The translations under genes and the position numbers were made by a program. Shown in pieces: positions 1 through 8,322 of a stretch of DNA of 14,488 nt. Source of the DNA: Tannerellaceae bacterium. GTDB taxonomy: Bacteria; Bacteroidota; Bacteroidia; Bacteroidales; Tannerellaceae. The stretch covers positions 1 through 14,488 of the forward strand of contig JAITAD010000014.1 of assembly GCA_031284275.1 (NCBI GenBank), written 5' to 3'. Within the stretch, counting starts at the first letter, position 1, and every line of letters begins with the position of its first letter. The notes under the pieces were generated by a model. The model had not been told where the DNA came from. It did no database searches and saw nothing but the letters and a program-made list of their open reading frames with translations.

Positions 1-1110
1 TGGTACGAAACGGTCAAGCTCAATTACGGCGTCGATTATCGCGACGGCAGTTACTGCTTCGATCCCATCCCCAATACATGGTACAAGATGCTTGCCATCC
101 TTCGCTTTTGGGCTGCCAAGGGCATTGACGCTTTCCGTTGTGACATGGTCGAGATGGTGCCGGTGTCTTTCTGGGAGTGGGCTATCCCGCAGGTGAAACA
201 GGAGGCTGAAGTTCTGTTTATTGCCGAAGTTTATCGCCCTGAACGTTATCGCGACTACCTTTTTCGCGGCGGTTTCGATTATCTTTACGACAAAGTCGGC
301 CTCTACGACACCCTGCGCGCTGTCGTACGTGACGAACGCCCCGCCTCCGATATCGGTAACTGTCTCGAAGCGAATGCCGACATCAGTCCCCACATGCTCC
401 ATTTTCTCGAAACCCATGACGAACAACGTATCGCCTCCCCGTTCTTCGCCGGAGACCCTTTCCGCGCCGTTCCGGCCATGATTCTTGCTGCCACGGCAGG
501 AACCAACCCCCTTATGCTTTACTTTGGGCAGGAACTTGGTGAGACGGGCATGGATGAGGAAGGATTTAGCGGATTGGACGGACGCACCTCCATCTATGAC
601 TATTGGAGTCTATCCACTCTCCGCCGATGGATCAACGGCAACCGTTTCGATGGTGCCCGCCTCAGTTCGGACGAACAGCGTCTCCGCACTTTCTACGTCC
701 GCCTGTTCCATATTACGCTCACTGAACCCGCTTTTACCCAAGGCGCTTTTTACGACCTTGTACCTGCCAACCGATCTTGCCCTGCTTTCGACAGTCGCCG
801 TCACTACGCTTTCTTCCGTTATCACGAAGACGGCATCGTCCTTGTCGTAACCAATTTTTCCGATGCCGAAGCCCGTGTTTCCATCCGTATTCCCGCTCAT
901 GCTTTTGAAACCTGCCAATTGCCGGATAACGTCGCCGCACAGGCCATTGACCTCCTGACCGGTGAAACCGCCCTTGTTGCCCTCACCGACGTCTGCCCCT
1001 ATGCCGTAACCCTCCCCCCCCATTCGGGCAAGCTGATAAAGTTCTATTTTCAAAACAAATCCTCCTCTTTTCCCACCTTTCTTCCCGCAGGCTCTACCTG
1101 CATTAATTAA
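1..1110 (+). CDS. GH13 alpha-amylase family glycoside hydrolase, 3' part (5' end outside window)
   Basis: The reading frame is open from base 1 and ends at TAA 1108-1110, giving 369 residues of a protein that began upstream; the first internal ATG, at 88, is probably not the start. GH13 signatures are visible. GIDAFRCDM carries the nucleophile Asp (fragment residue 48, codon 142-144). LFIAEVY carries the acid/base Glu (residue 76). FLETHDEQR carries the conserved HD pair with the third catalytic Asp (residue 140). The last ~100 residues look like the C-terminal beta domain of amylases. The family hydrolyses or transfers alpha-1,4-linked glucans; exact substrate and cellular location cannot be told without the N-terminus. 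pyrK follows after 12 nt, so cotranscription is possible, although the functions are unrelated. Confidence 0.86.
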   Translation, partial: WYETVKLNYGVDYRDGSYCFDPIPNTWYKMLAILRFWAAKGIDAFRCDMVEMVPVSFWEWAIPQVKQEAEVLFIAEVYRPERYRDYLFRGGFDYLYDKVGLYDTLRAVVRDERPASDIGNCLEANADISPHMLHFLETHDEQRIASPFFAGDPFRAVPAMILAATAGTNPLMLYFGQELGETGMDEEGFSGLDGRTSIYDYWSLSTLRRWINGNRFDGARLSSDEQRLRTFYVRLFHITLTEPAFTQGAFYDLVPANRSCPAFDSRRHYAFFRYHEDGIVLVVTNFSDAEARVSIRIPAHAFETCQLPDNVAAQAIDLLTGETALVALTDVCPYAVTLPPHSGKLIKFYFQNKSSSFPTFLPAGSTCIN

Positions 1111-1122
1111 TGAGTTGCCCTT

Positions 1123-1896
1123 ATGAAACGCCTTTTAGACCTCACCGTCACGGAAAACCTCCGATTGGGAGAACATCATGGCCGCTTGGAGCTGACCGCC
1201 GATGAGCCGCTGCCCGAGATGCGCCCGGGGCAGTTTATTATGCTCCGTATAGATAAGTCTCCCCACACTTTCCTTCGCCGCCCCATTTCCATCCATTTCG
1301 TCGATACCCGTGCCAATACCCTCCGCCTGCTTGTCCGCCGAACAGGCGAGGGCACCGAACATCTTTTCCGGTACGCCGTCGGCGAACGCATTAACGCCCT
1401 TTTGCCTTTGGGTAACGGTTTTACTTTGCCTGAAGCGACGGCGGAGCGCATTCTCCTTGTCGGCGGCGGTGTCGGTATTGCCCCTCTCCTCTTCCTCGCC
1501 GATACCCTCCTCAAAAGAGGCTGCCGCCCCGATATCCTAATGGGGGCGCAGACGACCGCCGAACTGTTGCAGACAGACACGCTTCGCCGGACAGGAAACC
1601 TCCACATTGCCACCGACGACGGTTCGTACGGCCACCACGGACGCCTCGATACCCATTCGATTCTTCGTGCACCCTTCGACCGTCTTTATGCTTGTGGCCC
1701 CAAACCCATGCTGGTGTCCCTTGTCGCTTTGGTTGGCGGGAAGATACCTTTCTGTGAGGTATCACTCGAAAACACCATGGCTTGTGGACTGGGCGCCTGT
1801 CTTTGCTGTGTGGAAAAACTCGCTGACGGACACAATGCCTGTGTCTGTACCGAAGGTCCTGTCTTCAACGTCAATCAACTGCCATGGCTCAATTGA
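1123..1896 (+). CDS. pyrK: Dihydroorotate dehydrogenase B electron transfer subunit (PyrK)
   Basis: This is the FAD and [2Fe-2S] subunit that passes electrons from dihydroorotate oxidation in PyrD to NAD+, in de novo pyrimidine synthesis in the cytoplasm. The 257 residues match the usual family length. The flavin-binding RRPIS motif is at residues 52-56 and the glycine-rich nucleotide-binding GGGVGIAP at 114-121. Four cysteines near the C-terminus (C221, C226, C229, C242) have the Cx4Cx2CxnC spacing that ligates the iron-sulfur cluster, ending in the typical VCTEGPVF. The start is ATG at 1123, 12 nt after the amylase stop. The end overlaps the start of pyrD by 13 nt, which suggests coupled translation of the two subunits. 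Confidence 0.94.
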   Translation: MKRLLDLTVTENLRLGEHHGRLELTADEPLPEMRPGQFIMLRIDKSPHTFLRRPISIHFVDTRANTLRLLVRRTGEGTEHLFRYAVGERINALLPLGNGFTLPEATAERILLVGGGVGIAPLLFLADTLLKRGCRPDILMGAQTTAELLQTDTLRRTGNLHIATDDGSYGHHGRLDTHSILRAPFDRLYACGPKPMLVSLVALVGGKIPFCEVSLENTMACGLGACLCCVEKLADGHNACVCTEGPVFNVNQLPWLN

Positions 1897-2795
1897 ACGT
1901 ACAAATCGGTCGGCTGTCACTCAGAAACCCCATCCTCACGGCCTCCGGAACTTTCGGCTACGGCTTGGAGTATGCAGATATGGTAGACCTCGAACGCCTT
2001 GGGGGAATTGTCGTCAAGGGTACCACAGTCCTTCCCCGCGAAGGTAATCCCTACCCCCGCATGGTCGAGACTCCTGCAGGGATGTTAAATGCCGTCGGAC
2101 TCCAGAACAAAGGTGTCGAATACTTCGCAAAGCACATCTACCCGGCTATAAAGAGCTTGGATACGAATCTCATCGTGAATGTCAGTGGATCCACCGTCGA
2201 ATCTTATGCCGAGTGTGCGGCCCGTATCGCCGAACTCGAAGGTATCTCGGCCATCGAACTCAACATCTCCTGCCCCAACGTCAAGGAAGGAGGTATGGCT
2301 TTCGGCGTTGATCCCACTGCCACTGCCGCCGTCGTCCGTGCCGTGCGCAGTGTCTATCCCCGTACGCTCATCGTCAAACTGTCCCCCAACGTCACCGACA
2401 TCACCGACATCGCACGTGCTGCCGAAGTCGAAGGTGCCGATGCCCTTTCCCTCATCAACACCCTACTCGGTATGGCCATCAACATCCGGAGTCGTCGTCC
2501 GGCGCTTTCTACCGTTACCGGAGGCCTTTCCGGCCCATGTATCAAACCCATCGCCCTACGTTGCGTCTGGCAAGTACACCGTGCCGTCAGCCTCCCCCTC
2601 ATTGGCATCGGCGGCATCTGCACGTGGAGCGACGCCGTAGAGTTTCTCCTTGCCGGCGCCACCGCCGTGCAGGTCGGCACCCACAATTTCATCGCCCCCA
2701 CCGCTACCCTCAACCTCATTGACGGCCTCGCCGCCTACTGTGACCGCCACCATTTCACCCCTGCCGACCTCACCGGCTCTCTGATTACCGCTTAG
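1884..2795 (+). CDS. pyrD: Dihydroorotate dehydrogenase (NAD+), class 1B catalytic subunit (PyrD)
   Basis: This is the FMN-containing TIM-barrel subunit that oxidises dihydroorotate to orotate, partnered with PyrK. Visible features in order are [13 protein letters not shown] near residues 15-27, NAVGLQNKG (69-77), [11 protein letters not shown] (127-137) with Cys130 as the catalytic base, VKLSPNV, the SGPCIKP phosphate region and a C-terminal [11 protein letters not shown]...VQVGT FMN-phosphate site. A Cys rather than Ser base, together with the adjacent pyrK, places it in class 1B (NAD-linked, cytosolic) rather than the membrane quinone-linked class 2. The length of 303 residues is normal. 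The ATG at 1884 lies inside the end of pyrK. No clear plus-strand terminator follows. Confidence 0.97.
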   Translation: MAQLNVQIGRLSLRNPILTASGTFGYGLEYADMVDLERLGGIVVKGTTVLPREGNPYPRMVETPAGMLNAVGLQNKGVEYFAKHIYPAIKSLDTNLIVNVSGSTVESYAECAARIAELEGISAIELNISCPNVKEGGMAFGVDPTATAAVVRAVRSVYPRTLIVKLSPNVTDITDIARAAEVEGADALSLINTLLGMAINIRSRRPALSTVTGGLSGPCIKPIALRCVWQVHRAVSLPLIGIGGICTWSDAVEFLLAGATAVQVGTHNFIAPTATLNLIDGLAAYCDRHHFTPADLTGSLITA

Positions 2796-2829
2796 GTAGG
2801 CTTCTTTTGCATTTGTTTTAGGAACATCG

Positions 2830-2855
2830 AAAAACACGCCTGCAAAAGGCCGTGT
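2830..2855 (-). terminator. Rho-independent terminator of tRNA-Gln
   Basis: Read on the minus strand, the arms at 2848-2855 and 2834-2840 pair (ACACG with CGTGT, then a bulged G, then CC with GG) around a 7-nt loop. A run of five T at 2834-2830 follows. The hairpin begins 2 nt after the tRNA discriminator base. The plus strand has no T run here, so it is not an obvious terminator for pyrD. Confidence 0.72.
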
Positions 2856-2856
2856 G

Positions 2857-2927
2857 TTGTCTCATCAAGATTCGAACTTGAACAGGCAGAACCAAAATCT
2901 GCAGTGCTACCATTACACCATGAGACA
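2857..2927 (-). tRNA. tRNA-Gln (anticodon TTG)
   Basis: On the minus strand a full cloverleaf of 71 nt can be folded. The 7-bp acceptor stem pairs TGTCTCA (2927-2921) with TGAGACA (2864-2858). The D arm has the loop TAATGGTAG. The anticodon stem GCAGA/TCTGC encloses the loop TTTTGGT, giving anticodon TTG, which reads CAA (and CAG by wobble). The T arm is TCAAG/CTTGA with loop TTCGAAT, and the discriminator is A2857. The CCA end is not encoded and must be added after transcription. The gene stands alone between pyrD and rpsA, oriented against both. Confidence 0.97.
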
Positions 2928-2964
2928 ATGAACGCTACAGGACGGAAGTTCCGTTGAAGCGCCG

Positions 2965-2972
2965 CAAAGGTA
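2965..2972 (-). promoter_or_regulatory. Bacteroides-type -7 box (TACCTTTG) for tRNA-Gln
   Basis: The minus strand reads TACCTTTG, a full match to the Bacteroidetes -7 consensus TAnnTTTG, about 38 nt upstream of the mature tRNA 5' end. No TTTG -33 element is seen at the expected 19-21 nt, so the call rests on the -7 box and its position. Confidence 0.55.
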
Positions 2973-3049
2973 AAAGTTTTTTCTTGTCATGACGGGGAAG
3001 GTGTCTGATAAAGTTTCATGGGAAACGTAGGAGATTCTAAAATAAGGCA

Positions 3050-3057
3050 TACCTTTG
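3050..3057 (+). promoter_or_regulatory. Bacteroides-type -7 box (TACCTTTG) for rpsA
   Basis: The plus strand reads TACCTTTG, identical to the box that faces the tRNA gene. A start site a few bases downstream would give an rpsA leader of roughly 50 nt. No convincing -33 TTTG lies upstream. Confidence 0.55.
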
Positions 3058-3113
3058 CGCCTTGTTTCGGAGATAGACAGTTTTAATGTTTAACCTTTAA
3101 TTTGGATTTGGGA

Positions 3114-4997
3114 GTGGAAGAATTGGAGTTGCAAACGAATGTCCTGCCGGTGGCGGACTTCGACTGGGAAGCCTACGAGAGGGGCGATGTCCGCGCAGAA
3201 GGAGACAAGGAAGCTTTGCTTGCCGCCTACGATAAGACCCTCAATACGGTAAAAGATAACGATGTCATCATCGGTAAGGTAACCTCGATAAACAAGCGGG
3301 AAGTGGTGGTGAACATCGGCTTCAAGTCGGACGGCATCGTTTCCATGTCGGAGTTCCGTTACAATCCTGACCTGAAAGTGGGCGATGACGTAGAAGTATA
3401 CATCGAGAGTCAGGAAGATAAACGGGGACAGTTACAGCTTTCCCATCGTAAGGCGCGTGCCGTGCGTGCATGGGATCGCGTGAACGAGGCTTTGGCTAAA
3501 GAAGAAATCGTCAGAGGTTTTGTCAAGTGTCGTACCAAGGGCGGTATGATTGTGGATGTTTTCGGCATTGAAGCTTTCCTGCCCGGATCCCAAATTGACG
3601 TCAAGCCGATACGCGACTACGATATCTTTGTGGGCAAGACGATGGAGTTCAAGGTAGTGAAGATCAATCAGGAATACCGAAACGTCGTCGTTTCACACAA
3701 GGCTCTTATCGAAGCCGAGTTGGAAGAACAGAAACGCGAAATCATATCCCGTCTCGAACGTGGACAGGTATTGGAAGGTACGGTGAAGAACATCACCTCT
3801 TACGGCGTCTTCGTCGATCTGGGTGGTGTAGACGGTCTGGTACACATCACTGACCTCTCATGGGGACGTGTCGGAAGCCCCGAAGAAGTCGTTTCCCTTG
3901 ACCAGAAGATCAATGTTGCCATCCTTGATTTCGACGACGAGAAGAAGCGTATCGCCCTCGGTGTGAAGCAACTCACGCCTCATCCATGGGATGCGGTCGC
4001 CGACACTTTGGCCGTCGGTATGATTGTGAAGGGTAAGGTAGTGGTCGTAGCCGACTACGGCGCTTTTCTGGAAGTTGCGCCGGGCGTAGAGGGGCTTATC
4101 CACGTTTCCGAAATGTCGTGGACGCAGCATTTGCGCAGTGCACAGAACTTTTTGAAGGTAGGTGACGAAGTGGAAGCCGTCATCCTGAACATCGACAGGG
4201 AAGAGCGTAAGATGTCACTCGGCATCAAGCAGTTGAAGGAAGATCCATGGAAGAACATCGAATCTCGTTTCCCCCTCGGGTCTGTACACACTTCGAAGGT
4301 CAGAAACTTTACGAGTTTCGGTATTTTCGTAGAAGTGGAAGAAGGTGTTGAAGGGTTGGTACACATATCCGACTTGTCTTGGACGAAGAAAGTGAAGCAT
4401 CCTTCCGAACTTGTCCATGCAGGAGAAGAATTGCAGGTCAAAGTGTTGGATATTGATGTAGAAAACCGCCGTCTGAGTTTGGGACATAAGCAGTTGGAGG
4501 AAAATCCATGGGAAGTATTTGAAACGATATTCTCGGTAGGTTCGATACACGAGGGGACTATCACCGATGCTGTGGAGAAAGGTGTAGTCGTTTCCTTGCC
4601 CTATGGTGTGGAAGGATTTGCCACGCCACGCCACTTAACAAAGGCGGACGGCACACAAGCCCAATTGGAGGAAACGCTGCCTTTCAAGGTGATAGAGTTC
4701 AGTCGCGACGGCCGTCGTATTATTCTTTCCCACAGTAAAGTACACGAGGACGAACAGCGCAAGGAACGGGATAAAGATAAAGATAAGGAAAAGGATAAAG
4801 ATAACGCTTCTTCCTCCTCTTCCGATTCCAAGAACGCCAAAGCTTCTCTCTCCAACCTTTCCCCGATAGAAAAGACCACCTTAGGGGATATCGAACAGTT
4901 GGCCGCCCTGAAAGACAAGCTCTTGGGGCAGGAAAACAATGTCGAAGAAGTGAACAGAGAAGTGGAGGCCGCTCCCAAAGAGTCTGCAGAAGCCTGA
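3114..4997 (+). CDS. rpsA: 30S ribosomal protein S1
   Basis: S1 binds mRNA on the 30S subunit and helps initiation, which matters in Bacteroidetes where Shine-Dalgarno pairing is little used. Counted from TTG 3102, six S1 (OB-fold) domains lie at about residues 54-117, 135-201, 222-290, 307-378, 392-464 and 478-547, with repeated motifs such as YGVFVDLGGVDGLVHITDLSW. There is no in-frame ATG: TAA at 3084 closes the frame and the possible starts are TTG 3102, GTG 3114 and later TTGs. GTG 3114 is chosen because it yields MEELELQTNVLPVADFDWEAY, close to the MENL...DFDWEAY N-terminus I recall for Bacteroidales S1. The C-terminal tail has a Lys/Asp run (KDKDKEKDKD), a serine run, the conserved TTLGDIEQLAALKDKL, and an acidic extension beyond it. 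TTG 3102 would add four residues. Confidence 0.95.
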   Translation: MEELELQTNVLPVADFDWEAYERGDVRAEGDKEALLAAYDKTLNTVKDNDVIIGKVTSINKREVVVNIGFKSDGIVSMSEFRYNPDLKVGDDVEVYIESQEDKRGQLQLSHRKARAVRAWDRVNEALAKEEIVRGFVKCRTKGGMIVDVFGIEAFLPGSQIDVKPIRDYDIFVGKTMEFKVVKINQEYRNVVVSHKALIEAELEEQKREIISRLERGQVLEGTVKNITSYGVFVDLGGVDGLVHITDLSWGRVGSPEEVVSLDQKINVAILDFDDEKKRIALGVKQLTPHPWDAVADTLAVGMIVKGKVVVVADYGAFLEVAPGVEGLIHVSEMSWTQHLRSAQNFLKVGDEVEAVILNIDREERKMSLGIKQLKEDPWKNIESRFPLGSVHTSKVRNFTSFGIFVEVEEGVEGLVHISDLSWTKKVKHPSELVHAGEELQVKVLDIDVENRRLSLGHKQLEENPWEVFETIFSVGSIHEGTITDAVEKGVVVSLPYGVEGFATPRHLTKADGTQAQLEETLPFKVIEFSRDGRRIILSHSKVHEDEQRKERDKDKDKEKDKDNASSSSSDSKNAKASLSNLSPIEKTTLGDIEQLAALKDKLLGQENNVEEVNREVEAAPKESAEA

Positions 4998-5033
4998 CCC
5001 TGACTGCGGCGAGAGCCGAACGACTATAAAGCG

Positions 5034-5063
5034 AATGGCGCACCTTACCAAGGGTGCGCCATT
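5034..5063. terminator. Hairpin between convergent rpsA and mfd, probable bidirectional terminator
   Basis: A perfect 11-bp stem, AATGGCGCACC (5034-5044) with GGTGCGCCATT (5053-5063), encloses an 8-nt loop. It lies 37 nt after the rpsA stop and 7 nt beyond the mfd stop. The flanks are only moderately T-rich on either strand (CCTTGTTT on plus, CGCTTTATAG on minus), so termination efficiency is uncertain. Confidence 0.75.
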
Positions 5064-5069
5064 CCTTGT

Positions 5070-8000
5070 TTACAGAGACAAGGTTCCGCTTTCGATTTCT
5101 TGCAGGATAGCGACGGCCGTTTCTACCGAAGGCACTTCGCGGATGGTGAGAGAACGTTTGGCCGATTGCTCGCGCAGGGAACAGCGGCGGGGAAAGCGTT
5201 GGGCGAAAGCGAGTAGCTTGCCGAACGTATCGCTTTGGTAATAAGGGCTTTCTGTGTTGGATACGAGATAAGTGACCATACGGCCGGTTTTGAGTACAAC
5301 CTTTTCCATACCCAATTGTTTAGCTATGCGGCGCAGACGTACGATACGGATGAGTTCAAGACCTTCGGGAGGGATTTTACCGAAGCGATCCTGCAAACGT
5401 TCGGTAAAAGCGAGTATATCGCGTTCATGCTCCATGTTGTCGAGTTCTCGATAGAGAGCTATGCGTTCGGAATCGCCGGAGATGTACGTTGGAGGGAGGA
5501 GAAGTTCAAGGTCGCTTTCAACGAAGGTTTCGTGCACGAAAGAGACGGCCGTTTCGGCAGCCGTTTCGGTGAGAGAAGCAAACTCCTCAGTACGCAACTC
5601 ATTGACGGCTTCCTGAAGAATCTTTTGATACGTTTCGTAACCGAGGTCGGCGATGAAGCCGCTCTGTTCGGCGCCGAGGAGGTTCCCGGCCCCGCGTATG
5701 TCAAGGTCTTGCATGGCCAGGTGTATACCGCTACCGAGACCCGCAAAGTTTTCGATAGCTTCCAGTCGTTGGCGCGCTTCGCGGGTAAGGGAAGAGAAAG
5801 AAGGCGCCAGGAGATAGCAGAAAGCTTTCCGGTTGGAACGACCTACGCGCCCGCGCAGTTGGTGGAGGTCAGACAGCCCGAACATATGAGCGTTGTTGAT
5901 GATAATGGTATTGGCGTTCGGAACGTCTATACCGTTCTCAATGATCCCCGTAGCAATGAGGACGTCATACTCCTGATTGACGAAATCGAGTATCAGTTCC
6001 TCCATGCGTTGAGGGTCGATTTGCCCGTGACCGACGGCGATACGGGCATCCGGCACTTCGCGGCGGACGATCTGTTCCATTTCCGCAATATGGGAGATAT
6101 GGTTATTGATAAAGAAGATCTGCCCGTTGCGACTCATTTCGAAATTAATAGCTTCGCGGATGAGATCGGTGTCGAAGGTATGCACCTCCGTTTGGACAGG
6201 ATAGCGGTTAGGGGGAGGCGTGGCGATGTTACTCAGGTCGCGGGCGCCCATCAGAGAAAACTGCAAGGTGCGGGGGATGGGGGTCGCCGTCATGGTCAGG
6301 GTATCAATGTTGGTACGCATCTTACGAAGTTTTTCTTTGACGGATACCCCGAACTTCTGTTCCTCGTCTATGATCAACAGGCCAAGATCCTTAAAAACGA
6401 CATCCTTGCTGACCAGACGGTGCGTACCAATGAGGATGTCTATTTTCCCTTCTTTCAGGGCGGCAAGGATTGCACGCGTTTGCGTGGCGGTACGGGCACG
6501 ACTGAGATAGTCTGTACGGCAGGGGAAGTCACGCAGGCGGTCGGTGAATGTGCGGTAATGTTGGAACGCCAGCAGTGTCGTCGGGACGAGTACCGCCACT
6601 TGCTTACTGTCAGCCACCGCTTTGAAGGCTGCTCGGATGGCCACTTCGGTTTTTCCGAACCCCACGTCGCCGCAGATGAGACGATCCATCGGGCGGGAGC
6701 TTTCCATGTCGGTCTTGACTTCGGTGGTAGCACGCGACTGATCCGGCGTATCCTCATAGAGGAAACTAGCTTCAAGTTCATATTGCAGGTACGTGTCGGG
6801 AGAGAAGGTAAACCCTTTTTCCTCGCGCCGTTTAGAGTAGAGGAGAAGGAGGTCGCGAGCGATGTCTTTGACTTTGGCTTTGGTACGCTCCTTGACCCGT
6901 TCCCAAGCGCCGGTACCGAGTTGGTTGAGGTTAGGAGGAATCCCCCCTTCCTTGCTGTGATATTTGGACAGTTTATGCAGGGAATGGATACTGACGAAGA
7001 TAGCGTCGTTGTTACGGTATATCAGTTTGATAACCTCCTGCATTTTGCCGTTCGTTTCGAGACGCATCAGGCCACCGAATTGTCCGATACCATGGTCGGT
7101 ATGAACGATATAGTCGCCGAAGGCAAAGCGGTGAATATCCCGAATGGAAAGCATGACCTTGCCGTTGCGCGCCTTGTCGCTTTTGAGGTTATATTTGTGG
7201 AAGCGGTCGAACAATTGGTGGTCGGTAAAGAAGCAAGTGTGCAAATCGTCGTCGATGAAGCCCTCATGGAGCGTTTTGCCGATGGCCGTGAATGGTGTTG
7301 AAGGGAGAAGGTTGCGGAGGCGTTCGATTTGTTTTTCGGCATCACTTAGGATATGGATGCTGTAGCTTTCTTTGAGCAGAGAAGAGAGAGCCTCGTTGAT
7401 GAGGTCGAAATCTTTGTGAAACGTAGGCTGAGGCGTGATAGAGAAGCTGAATGTGACGTCGCTTTGTGCGGGCTGCGGACGGCCGAAAAGGAGATGGCGG
7501 AACTTAGGAAAGGTTGTGTCCCATACGGTCCCAATGCGGTCACGGCACAAGTCCGGATTTTTGACTGCGACGACCGTATGCGGCGGAAGCGTCTGTAGCA
7601 GCGATTCCCTGTCTGTGCCCATGGCGTCGGACTGAGGGATGATACTGATTTCGGCAGGGCGGTGTTTGGAAAGCTGCGTTTCAACGTCAAAAGTACGAAT
7701 CGTTTCCACCTCGTCGCCGAAGAAGTCTATGCGATAAGGATTTTCGTGAGAGAAGGAGAACACGTCGAGGATACTGCCCCGAACGGCGAATTGTCCGGGT
7801 TCGTAGACGTAATCGGTACGTTCGAAACCGTATTCCGTCAGCACGTCGGCGATGAACGTACTGTCCAGACGTTCGCCGACATGCACTTTGAGGGTATGGT
7901 CGGCCAATGATTTTTGTGAGACGACCGGCTCGGCAATAGCTTCCGGAAAGCTGACTGCGATAAGAGGGACTTCACGACAACTGTGGAGAGCGTCAAGCGC

Positions 8001-8321
8001 CTCCGTACGCAATATCTCGTTGGCAGGATCCTTTTCACCGTGTTTCATTGAGCGGCGATAACCGGACGGGAAAAAGAAGACGGAAGAGGAAGGAAGGAGT
8101 TGGGTCAGGTCGTGGTAAAAATAACCTGCTTCTTCTGCATCGTCGAGGATACAGAGAAAGCTCTCCCCTCTGCTGTGTAGAGTTGCCGCGACGACGGCGG
8201 CCGACGAACCCACCAGCCCCTTGACGGATATGGAACAGATATCCCCTTCCCGCAAGCGGGCTGCCAACGGGGCGATTAGCGGGTGAGCGGCGTAGAGGCG
8301 CAGTAAATCTTGTATCTCCAA
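5070..8321 (-). CDS. mfd: Transcription-repair coupling factor (Mfd)
   Basis: Mfd is an ATP-dependent DNA translocase that removes RNA polymerase stalled at lesions and recruits UvrA for nucleotide excision repair. Its 1083 residues are near the family's usual length. The N-terminal UvrB-like region is followed by a CarD-like RNA-polymerase interaction domain around residues 395-455 (GDYIVHTDHGIGQFGGL). The RecG-like motor has Walker A GDVGFGKT (551-558), IIDEEQKFG (motif II, 650-658), TATPIPRTL (679-687), ATGIIENGIDVPNA and QLRGRVGR (821-828). A C-terminal domain follows. The start is TTG 8321: the frame has no upstream ATG before a stop at 8364-8366, and MEIQDLLRLYAAHP fits the Mfd N-terminus. 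It begins 1 nt after the pta stop, so the two are probably translated together. Confidence 0.97.
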   Translation of the reverse strand: MEIQDLLRLYAAHPLIAPLAARLREGDICSISVKGLVGSSAAVVAATLHSRGESFLCILDDAEEAGYFYHDLTQLLPSSSVFFFPSGYRRSMKHGEKDPANEILRTEALDALHSCREVPLIAVSFPEAIAEPVVSQKSLADHTLKVHVGERLDSTFIADVLTEYGFERTDYVYEPGQFAVRGSILDVFSFSHENPYRIDFFGDEVETIRTFDVETQLSKHRPAEISIIPQSDAMGTDRESLLQTLPPHTVVAVKNPDLCRDRIGTVWDTTFPKFRHLLFGRPQPAQSDVTFSFSITPQPTFHKDFDLINEALSSLLKESYSIHILSDAEKQIERLRNLLPSTPFTAIGKTLHEGFIDDDLHTCFFTDHQLFDRFHKYNLKSDKARNGKVMLSIRDIHRFAFGDYIVHTDHGIGQFGGLMRLETNGKMQEVIKLIYRNNDAIFVSIHSLHKLSKYHSKEGGIPPNLNQLGTGAWERVKERTKAKVKDIARDLLLLYSKRREEKGFTFSPDTYLQYELEASFLYEDTPDQSRATTEVKTDMESSRPMDRLICGDVGFGKTEVAIRAAFKAVADSKQVAVLVPTTLLAFQHYRTFTDRLRDFPCRTDYLSRARTATQTRAILAALKEGKIDILIGTHRLVSKDVVFKDLGLLIIDEEQKFGVSVKEKLRKMRTNIDTLTMTATPIPRTLQFSLMGARDLSNIATPPPNRYPVQTEVHTFDTDLIREAINFEMSRNGQIFFINNHISHIAEMEQIVRREVPDARIAVGHGQIDPQRMEELILDFVNQEYDVLIATGIIENGIDVPNANTIIINNAHMFGLSDLHQLRGRVGRSNRKAFCYLLAPSFSSLTREARQRLEAIENFAGLGSGIHLAMQDLDIRGAGNLLGAEQSGFIADLGYETYQKILQEAVNELRTEEFASLTETAAETAVSFVHETFVESDLELLLPPTYISGDSERIALYRELDNMEHERDILAFTERLQDRFGKIPPEGLELIRIVRLRRIAKQLGMEKVVLKTGRMVTYLVSNTESPYYQSDTFGKLLAFAQRFPRRCSLREQSAKRSLTIREVPSVETAVAILQEIESGTLSL

Positions 8322-8322
8322 A

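Noticed and set aside
5235..7301. 688-codon plus-strand open frame opposite mfd
   Set aside because: It is exactly codon-aligned with mfd, so it is open only because mfd rarely uses TTA, CTA and TCA codons there. Its translation shows no family motifs, and mfd is unambiguous.
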